The position numbers and the translations under genes were made by a program. 64,000 nt of DNA. It comes from Anastrepha obliqua. Taxonomy: Eukaryota > Arthropoda > Insecta > Diptera > Tephritidae. Below, piece by piece: positions 56,381 to 64,000 of the stretch (position 1 is its first letter; each line of letters begins with the position of its first letter). The stretch is from the NCBI RefSeq assembly GCF_027943255.1, contig NC_072893.1:98401784-98465783 (forward strand), read 5' to 3'. Below the pieces are notes generated by a model. The model ran no database searches, was not told the DNA's origin, and saw only the letters and a list, made by a program, of their open reading frames with translations.

Positions 56381-56584
56381 TAATTGGTACACCCTTTTTG
56401 GGTGTCTGGCCGAGCTCCTCCTCCTATTTGTGGTGTGCGTCTTGATGGTGTTCCGCAAAAGGAGGGACCTACAGTTTCAAGCCGACTCCGAATGGCAGAT
56501 ATTTTTATGAGGAGCTTTTTCATGGCAGAAATACACTCGGAAGTTTGCCATTGCCTGGCGAAGGGCGACCGCTATTAGAAAAAT
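56381..56584 (-). mobile_element. tRNA-derived SINE (family 1), 5'-truncated
   Basis: Minus strand contains the body and 3' end (GGAGTCGGCTTGAAACTGTA, AGGAGGAGCTCGGCCAGACA, CCAATTATATATATA) but stops before the tRNA-like head at CTAATAGCGGTCGCCC. The tail runs into a TA repeat. Confidence 0.85.
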
Positions 56585-58638
56585 GTAAATAAAATAACTT
56601 AATAAAATAAGTCATTATTTATTAACACTTAAAGATTTTTATCAAATAAAATTATCAAACTTGAATTTTATTTTATTCCCTCATCTCTGCAAATCGATAT
56701 TATTCAAAAGATCTTCTAACCGCTTGAAAAAACTTTAAAATTTGGTATACAAACTTTATTCTTATATAAATCCCAAATATTTCATTAAAAACGTACCTCC
56801 TCGAGAAATTCCAATATGGCAAAGTTATGTTTAATGTTTACGTCTGGAGAAATGTCAAAAATCGGTTTTATAATCAAGATATATGTACAATAATTTACAA
56901 TCAAACTAGCATCTTTTATATATCATGTACATGCGTATGGGCTAGTCAAAGCTCTCCAGCGCGCGAAAGGAAAGTTTTACTAAGAATCGCAAAGAAGACT
57001 AATGGCTACAAGTGAAAGTGATAGCAATAAAGCAATATGAATATTTGAGTCTTACTGGTAATCATTTTTTCTCAAAAAGAATTTTTTTTGTTAATACTTT
57101 GTACATTTTTAATTTCTACGAAATATGCACATTCATATTTCACAGTATTCTTGAGTAGAAACGACCATTGAACTTGCAAATTTACACCATTTACTATACT
57201 TATATATACTTGTATATTCGAAATCGAAGTAAATTCATCAAATGACCATGTTTAGGCTAGCCTATTCATTATTAACATTAAACAATATTGAAAACATTTA
57301 CGATATTTTGGGAAAATATAAGTGTAGTGGTTAATTAGATATTCACTCAATACAAACTTGTTACCACAAATTAACTTTTCACTATTACTTTTCACGATGA
57401 AAACTAATAAAAGACAAAATAAAAATATCAAATTTCCCCTTAATGACAATGAAAAAAATTATGCTTTTATGTCCACATGTATAGATGAGAATGTATTACA
57501 TAAGAAAATAAAGCAAATGAAATTGAATTTCGGAAAAGTAAGGGTATTACACTCAAATATACATATATATGGTAAGTATGTATATATACATAATAAATGG
57601 AAAAGTATATATGAGCGTTCAAAATAAATCCCAGCTAATAAGAGACGCACGAAATTTTAACAAATAAAAATTGAAAATGTTATGTAAAAAATTAAAAATC
57701 TTTAAACAATTGTGCAGTAAAAAGGGAGAAATTTCAAATATATGTATGTAGATATAGAAAACTAAAAATACGATTTCAAAAAAATTGACTAATGCTCTGT
57801 TATTCCACACTCAAATTCCCTCCATATTTCTTTTTATTATAATGAAAGCCAAAAAGTAAAGCAAAAAATGCGACGCTTTACATAATCCGCAGACATAATA
57901 CTGGCGGACATACTCATCAAAAACCCCATAACAAAAAGAGAGTGAAATTAAAAATAAATATCTTAGAAAGTCAAATAAACCAAATACATACATATACATA
58001 CACATGCATTACATATACGCATACTAGTATACTGAATTAAATTAAACTGGGATGCTGGGCGCGCATGCGCCATGGAATTAACTTGTTAACAACCCACCGA
58101 CAGATCTTGTACTCACGCGGTGAGTGGGGTACCACGGAAGAAGAGTTCAAAAATATTTCTGTGTACAAACACGCAACAAAAAACTAATAGGTACAAATTA
58201 AACCTACATGTCAAAAAAGACATAACTACACGTTGATTTTGAGAAGTAGAAAAAGATGCGAAAGAAGCTTAATAATATGCAAAAGGTATTCAAATGTAAA
58301 TGTGTTACCTACAAACATGCTTACATTGCTAAATATACATACCTATGCATTAATGTAGTGCGCGTACTAGTCTCCATATGGGAGAGTAGGACGGAAGTGT
58401 CCCAAGAAATACTGGTGAAATTTTATAACTACAGTTGCATATATGTAGGTATGTATGTATACGGTAATATATACATACTTATTACTATTAATAACGGATA
58501 GAAAGTGCGTGACGTTGACCAAAATAAAGAGTAACAAAAACACACAAATCAAAGCACTCAAAGTAAACGGAACGATAATGGTCACAACAGAAATGGCGAA
58601 GCTAAAGGAACACAGCAGCACTAATGTAGAAATATATA
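56585..58638. other. AT-rich sequence with simple repeats
   Basis: Only weak frames without domains (for example 57358-57627). ACATACATACATATACAT tracts at about 57985-58010 and TATGTAGGTATGTATG at 58443-58458. A GC-richer patch at 58050-58140 is unreadable. Confidence 0.5.
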
Positions 58639-59533
58639 CAGGGTGGACCATATAGCGTTTGCTTTTTGAACCACCTATTTTTTTGAGAATGGTAACACAA
58701 ATGACATGTCAAATGTGTTCATAATTTACTTAAAGGTTTGACATTTACGAAATGGGACGCTATACGCTTGAACAATATTGGGAAATATTGAAAACCTATT
58801 TCCAAAGTGGAGAGTCTTCTTCTTCTTTTCTGATTTTTACATCGGTGGCTACGTCAATAAGCAAACTTGTCGGATTTGGGGCTCAGAAAATCCACACGTT
58901 ACTGTAGAAAAGCACATGCATCCACAACTAGTCACTGTTTGGTGCGGTTTTTGGTCTGGCGGCATCATCGGGCCATTTTTTTTCGAAAATGAGCGAAGAG
59001 CCGCGGTTACAGTAAATGGCGAGCGTTACCGTGACATGCTCAACGAGTTGTTTCCAAAAATTGAAGAGGATGACATGGACGACATTTGGTTTCAACAGGA
59101 CGGTGCAACTTGTCACACTGCCAAAGATACACCCGAACTTTTGGCTACGGTTTTTGAAAACCGTATAATCAGCCGAAATTCCGATATCAATTGGCCGCCT
59201 TGGAGCTGTGATTTAAGCCCGTTGGACTATTTTTTGTGGGGAGCCGTTAAAGACAAATGCTATGGGAACCATCCAGAGACGATTGATGCTTTAAAACACG
59301 AAATCGAAGTTGCCATTCATGAAGTTGGAGCCCAAACAATCGAAAATGTGCTTTAAAATTGGGTTGATCGAATGGCCTACTGTAAAGCCAGTCGTGGCAG
59401 TCATTTGAACGATATTAGTTTTCCTTCATAAATGACAATGTTCAGTCTTCAAAACGAAAAAAAAGTTTGAAAAAATATTGATTAGTTTTTTTTATAGCCA
59501 ATTCAAGAAGCAAATTTTACGTGGCCCACCCTA
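58639..59533 (+). mobile_element. DD41D mariner element, deletion derivative
   Basis: Ends CAGGGTGGACCATATAGCGT and its counterpart ACGTGGCCCACCCTA, with TA on both sides (58637-58638, 59534-59535). From 58752 MGRYTLEQYWEILKTYFQSG is joined, after a deletion, to IGGYVNKQTCRIWGSENPHV. The frame 58778-59356 then runs through WFQQDGATCH and PLDYFLWGAVKD to a stop at 59354, 41 residues between the last two Asp residues. The first Asp site (SDEAHF) is lost. Confidence 0.9.
58778..59356 (+). pseudogene. DD41D transposase, internally deleted
   Basis: 192 residues in one frame, in a different frame from the true start at 58752. Kept: CRIWGSENPH, TVWCGFWSGGIIGPFFFENE, QQDGATCHTA, WPPWSCDLSPLDYFLWG. 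The stop near 59354 replaces a codon after IENVL, as the normal C-terminus (WVDRMAYCKASRGSHLNDI) continues in frame. Confidence 0.85.
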
Positions 59534-59535
59534 TA

Positions 59536-61264
59536 CATATGTATGTATAAATACGATGAAAGCAAGTACCGCACTTGTTTGGTGGCACTTCTGCCACAAT
59601 TCCCTAACCAGAAATTTCAATGACATACATACGCACATGCGATGTGGTATTACTTGCCAAATAACTACATACATACATACATGTGTATGTACAAAAACAA
59701 TAATTTCAAACATATGTTCATACATGTGTATGCCATATAATATTAATTTCTGTAACAGAATTTTTATAGACATACATACATACCTATACTTCAATAACAT
59801 TTATACAGTATCGTAAGAGAAGAAAAGGTGTCTTTACATTGGAATATACCATTCTTTCAAGAAGCACGCGAAATGTACATACATACATATGTATGCACAT
59901 TCATATATGTATGTGAGTTCCGCCTATCTTTCTTCCAATTAGGCGAGTTTTTCTTCATATCATTTTTTTGCGTGCACATTTATTTACTTTGGTGCACATT
60001 GATTTGTCGTAACAAGAAATAAGTTACAAATAAGTTGCGATTGACACAATTAAACGTACATACATACGTACAAAAAAGGTGCTTAAAAACATTTCTAACA
60101 TATATGTATCGGCATATATGTCCACAGTAAATTGTGGACAGTAGACCGATACTGCATATAAATTACGTATGTATGCACATATATATTTACTAAACACATT
60201 GTGCTCAAAAAATAAAGTGAAATCATACTTTGAACACAAGAGGTACACTTCCATAAAAACACATAGTGCTAAATATATGTATGTATGTATATACGTATGT
60301 ACAAACATATATGACTATACTTTCTCGTCGAAATATTGATGAGATACTTATTGAGTTTTAGTCCTTACTCAGTGCAAGACTTTCAAAGAGCCAGCGGAAT
60401 TACGAGTGCATTATCTCTGAAGGTGAATTTTTTTCGATATCGTAAAACTTTTCCTACTCGCAAAATTTTAAATAATTAAATTTTTAACATTCGCAAAATT
60501 TATACGGAACTATTAATACAAACTTTAAATAAGAGAGAGTTTATTTTGGAAAAGAGGACATGAGAAATATATAATATAACCACAATTGCTCATAGTAAAG
60601 TTCTTTTTAAGTTTCAATTCTGCCTTTACTACATGAATTTTCTCAAAACATGTTATAGGTTCTTTGATTTTAATTATATGGTGGAACTTAAACAAGTTAG
60701 ACGTTCCCTGAAGGTCTAGTTCCCGGGTGCACGCACCTACTGGTTAAAGTAAGAATGAAATCTGAACCAATTGGGTTTTTATGGGTGGTGATTTAAGCAA
60801 GTGAGTTTAAGTAGCGTAAAGGGTCAGGATTGCAACTTTTAATGCCTTCAAACGCGGCGTGCTGCTTTTATAAAGCAGAGTGGCGCATGCAATGTCAAAT
60901 AAATTTTTCTTTTTTTTCATTTTCCTAAACAATTTTATATTCAACCATTCTCATGACATCCTACAGGTAACGGCTTTGTTCTATACCCTGCTAAATTTGA
61001 CAATGTAAATGTAATGGAAAGAGATGCAAAATATATATGTACATATATGAGTGAAATGTAGTGTCAGATGCGGATTACGTTTCATCCAATAAGTTAAAAA
61101 TGTTCGCAAATGAGCAAAACATTCCTTATAAAATGTTGAACTGTAGTGTAAGCCACGTATTTTACTTGTTTATTGTGAAATTTCTATTTCTATAGGGCGA
61201 TCCTGATGTACATATACATGTGTACATATTGATATGTATTATTTGTTTTTAATTCCTATTATTA
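59536..61264. other. simple-repeat-rich sequence
   Basis: Dense ACATACATACATATGTATG tracts (59640-59800, 59876-59915, 60055-60075, 60270-60310). No gene seen. Confidence 0.6.
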
Positions 61265-61266
61265 TA

Positions 61267-61968
61267 CAGGGTGGGCCATATAGCGTTTGCTTTTTAAAGC
61301 GCCTATTTTTTTGAGAATGGTAACACAAATGACATGTCAAATGTGTTCATAATTTACTTAAAGGTTTGACATTTACGAAATGGGACGCTATACGCTTGAA
61401 CAAAATTGTGAAATATTGAAAACCTATTTACAAAGTGGTGAGTTTTCTTCTTCTTCCGCGGTTACAGTAAATGGCGAGCGTTACCGTGACATGCTCAACG
61501 AGTTGTTTCCAAAATTTCAGAGGATGACATGGACGACATTTGGTTTCAACAGGACGGTGCAACTTGTCACACTGCCAAAGTTACACTCGAACTTTTGGCT
61601 ACCGTTTTTGAATTCCGATATCAATTGGCCGCCTCGGAGCTGTGATTTAAGCCCGTTGGACTATTTTTTGTGGGGAGCCGTTAAGGACAAATGCTATGCG
61701 AACTATCCAGAGACGATTGATGCTTTAAAACACGAAATCGAAGTTGCCATTCGTGAAATTGGAGTCCAAACAATCGAAAATGTGCTTAAAACTTGTGTTG
61801 ATCGAATGGCCTACTGTAAAGCCAGTCGTGGCAGTCATTTAAACGATATTATTTTTCATTCACAAATGACAATGTTCAATCTTTAAAATAAAAAAAAAGT
61901 TTGAAAAAATATTGATTAGTTTTTTTTTATAGCCGATTCAAAAAGCCAATTTTACATGGCCCACCCTA
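61267..61968 (+). mobile_element. DD41D miniature element with open fused frame
   Basis: Ends CAGGGTGGGCCATATAGCGT and ACATGGCCCACCCTA; TA at 61265-61266 and 61969-61970. Same family as 58639-59533 but with different deletions. 702 bp. Confidence 0.9.
61380..61886 (+). pseudogene. shortened DD41D transposase, uninterrupted frame
   Basis: 168 residues, start as in the family (MGRYTLEQNCEILKTYLQSG), joined in frame to SSAVTVNGERYRDMLNELFP. A frameshift gives foreign residues (about 50-72; QRMTWTTFGFNRTVQLVT), then a second compensating change restores NSDINWPPRSCDLSPLDYFL and the C-terminus HLNDIIFH. It lacks the first two catalytic Asp sites, so cannot transpose. The intact ends and open frame are notable; see findings. 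Confidence 0.82.
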
Positions 61969-61970
61969 TA

Positions 61971-62640
61971 TATTGTGAACATGGACATGTGAACATAAAC
62001 ATGTATTTACCTACATATGTACTATATTTTCATTACATTGAGCAGGTAGTAGCAGTAGAGCAGCTGATTTGATTGTTTAAATTTATTTGGCCGGTAAATT
62101 ATAAAGTATGGTTAAATTACCCTAAACTGTCAGTCTTTGTTCATAGATTTTGAAATTTTAGAGACGAAAAGCAAAAAAACAAAATGCATTGGTTTTGTTG
62201 TTTTTGCTCTAATGCTGCTACCACCTATTCTTTACACCCATGCCATCAGTTTCAAATAAACTTTTTAGTTGCTTACTTCTTTTTTGGCTTTTAATTTGGT
62301 TACACAAAAATTAGGTCACATTTCCTTATACTTTGAGAATTTTTCAAATGAAAGTAGAAGTTTGTTTGCTTAATTTGAGCTCGCATGCAAATGAAGAAAA
62401 TAGAATCAGAGAAGAATGGAAGAATGGAAGAAAGTATCCCAACTATGAATTAAAACCACACTTGAATTATATTAAATAGTAATTCATAAATATGGTATGC
62501 CTAGAAATTACTTAACTTATTAATCATTTAATAAATAGAAAGTGTGTCAAATGACGTGTAACTATGTAAAGATATTCACCTACAAATATACTTAAAAATA
62601 TGTACAATATTTACGTATCTTTGGCAGTGGTTACTCAAGT
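61971..62640. other. AT-rich spacer, no recognised feature
   Basis: Nothing recognised. Confidence 0.45.
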
Positions 62641-62699
62641 TTGGCTGTTAAGTACGATTATTCACAAAGTGGCAGCATTCATTTTTGAACAGGACAAGA

Positions 62700-63350
62700 C
62701 ATTATTAATATACTGTAATGCACCTGCAGTTATGGTTTGCCATGAGTCGACATAATATCTTTCCCGAACGTACATAGCTAAGCCAGATAGCTATTAGGAT
62801 GATGTGATATTCTGTGATGAGACTAAAATCATGCTGTATTATAACGATGGACCGAATGGAGTGTGGAGGCGGCTATTACATTATACCGTGAGTGAAATTT
62901 GAAAAACTTGCAGTCATGGTATGGGGATGCATATCCAACCAAGTAATGGGTGATTTGATGTTTATAGAAGATAAGATGGATGCACGACAATATTTGATTA
63001 TTTTACAATGCCATTTATGTAACAAATAGTGCAACAAAATTTATATTCGTTGTTAACAACAAACCTCAGTTTAAATTTTATAGGCATACCTATATATTAT
63101 ATTAATCAGAATGTGGCTTCTTTTTCTTCCAGTAAAGCCAGCCCAAGGCCAAGATATTAATCCAATAGAAAATGTGTCATATTTAAATCAAATGTTCCAA
63201 AAAACACTCAAAAAGTCGAGTCGAGTTAAAAAACATTTTTTTTGAGCAATGACACAAGATACCCCAGATAATGTTCAAAAATGTATTATTTTTATGAAAA
63301 ACAGACTACAAGGTGTTATAGATGCTCGGGGTAGTAATACAAAGCACTGA
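62700..63350 (+). mobile_element. Tc1-type (DD34E) transposase relic
   Basis: Frameshifted text reads VIFCDETKIMLYYNDGPNGV (first Asp region), KLAVMVWGCISNQVMGDLMF, a damaged NDNDPKHT-like region near 63040, then INPIENVSYLNQMFQKTLKK and KCIIFMKNRLQGVIDARGSN. The N-terminus is lost and terminal repeats were not resolved. Confidence 0.7.
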
Positions 63351-63699
63351 TTCATATTTAATTTTTTAAAACATATAACATACACTTGTTAACTCTAAAT
63401 GAAATAAGACTTACTTGAGAGTTGTATTTGAAAAATTTATTGTTTTGATTTTTAATTATTGTGTTATTTTTAAATGGGTATTGGCTCATAATAAATTTAT
63501 ATTAGTCAAATAAAACCAAAAATTAAAAAAACAAACATAAAAAATATATATTTTATTAAGCAATATGTCTGCATTTCGCTACTTTAGTAGATGTCAAAAG
63601 ACTTTCTTCTTCGTTTCGAAATGCATGCTACAAATAGGCTAATATATATAGCTTCATATTTCAGATTTATTCGTGACAAACGTCTTCAATTATTGCGTG

Positions 63700-63890
63700 G
63701 TGGCCGCAGTAGCCAAATGGTTTGGTGCGCGGCTACCATTCGCTAGTGCCCAAGTTCAAAGCCTCGAACATAAAACACCGAACGAAAAGAAGAGGTTGTT
63801 CTAGTTCTAGTTCTTGTTAAAGTGGTCAACTCGCTCGACAGGTAATGGCAAGCCTCCGAGTGTACTACTGACATTAAAAATTTATTTTTA
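63700..63890 (+). mobile_element. diverged tRNA-derived SINE copy
   Basis: Head GCAGTAGCCAAATGGTTTGG (box A) and AGTTCAAAGCCT (weak box B), body GGTAATGGCAAGCCTCCGAG and GTGTACTACTGACATTAAAA, like family 1 but diverged. It may represent a related subfamily. Confidence 0.6.
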
Positions 63891-64000
63891 TGAGCATATT
63901 TCGGGTTGCCCAAGGTATAACTAATCAAAAATATGATATTTACTTTTATTGATCATTATTATTTCAAATATTTTTCTATCTAAAAACGTTTCTCCCTACT

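Noticed and set aside
57358..57627. 89-residue Lys/Asn-rich frame
   Set aside because: AT-rich sequence yields such text by chance; no homology recognised.
58430..60320. ACATACATATGTATGT tracts as regulatory hairpins
   Set aside because: They are simple repeats common in fly intergenic DNA; no specific structure or context was found.

Overview
The window is AT-rich nuclear DNA of an insect, most likely a higher fly and plausibly a true fruit fly (Tephritidae). The host genes have short GT-AG exons. The repeats include many DD41D mariner relatives (the rosa type, first described from Ceratitis), and ACATACATATGTATGT-type simple repeats are common in the 57-62 kb part. The species assignment is inference; nothing here fixes it.

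Two host genes are well supported. On the plus strand, six exons between 366 and 15353 encode the last 516 residues of an RGK-family (Rad/Gem/Kir-like) GTPase; its 5' exons lie left of the window. All five splice junctions keep the frame, and the protein ends in the RGK-type C-terminal CSDLFVI. On the minus strand, four exons between 48568 and 46968 encode a 465-residue protein with an N-terminal signal or anchor segment, a Cys-rich DUF4773-like domain and an acidic, then lysine-rich, tail. A short minus-strand exon at 32229-32139 is possible but unanchored.

Most of the rest is transposable elements, many nested. Region 1-15 kb: RGK introns loaded with a mariner deletion derivative (1026-1932), an intact DD41D element with a 360-residue transposase (1953-3264), another DD41D derivative (4591-5143), Helentron-like endonuclease relics, two tRNA-derived SINE families, a LOA-type retrotransposon 5' part (about 8050-10320) that carries a foldback-like element (8883-9507), two inverted-repeat elements (10842-11730 and 11810-12156) and a jockey-like scrap joined to a full-length SINE. 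Region 15-32 kb: an inverted-repeat mariner composite, a hAT element with large inverted arrays (19653-21430) inside an older Tigger-like relic, an R1/LOA fragment, a mariner deletion derivative, a Helitron scrap, a nearly intact Tigger/pogo element (26331-28562) and two DD41D pieces. Region 32-42 kb: an I-type LINE (about 32540-40860) split by a LOA-type LINE (about 33075-37825), which itself contains a mariner fragment; then a second LOA relic split by a DD41D miniature. Region 42-46 kb: a DD41D element and an unassigned DNA transposon with 21-bp terminal inverted repeats (43849-46136). Region 49-56 kb: mariner, LOA, an APE/RT LINE and another LOA-like LINE. Region 58-64 kb: two related DD41D elements, a decayed Tc1 element and a diverged SINE.

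All transposase and LINE reading frames except 2067-3149 are visibly broken or deleted. There is no sign of a bacterial-type system, CRISPR or rRNA. The more unusual items are the foldback-like element with three exact-length 96-bp hairpin units, the full-length SINE family, the unassigned DNA transposon, the hAT arrays and miniature DD41D elements that keep an open reading frame across their deletions.
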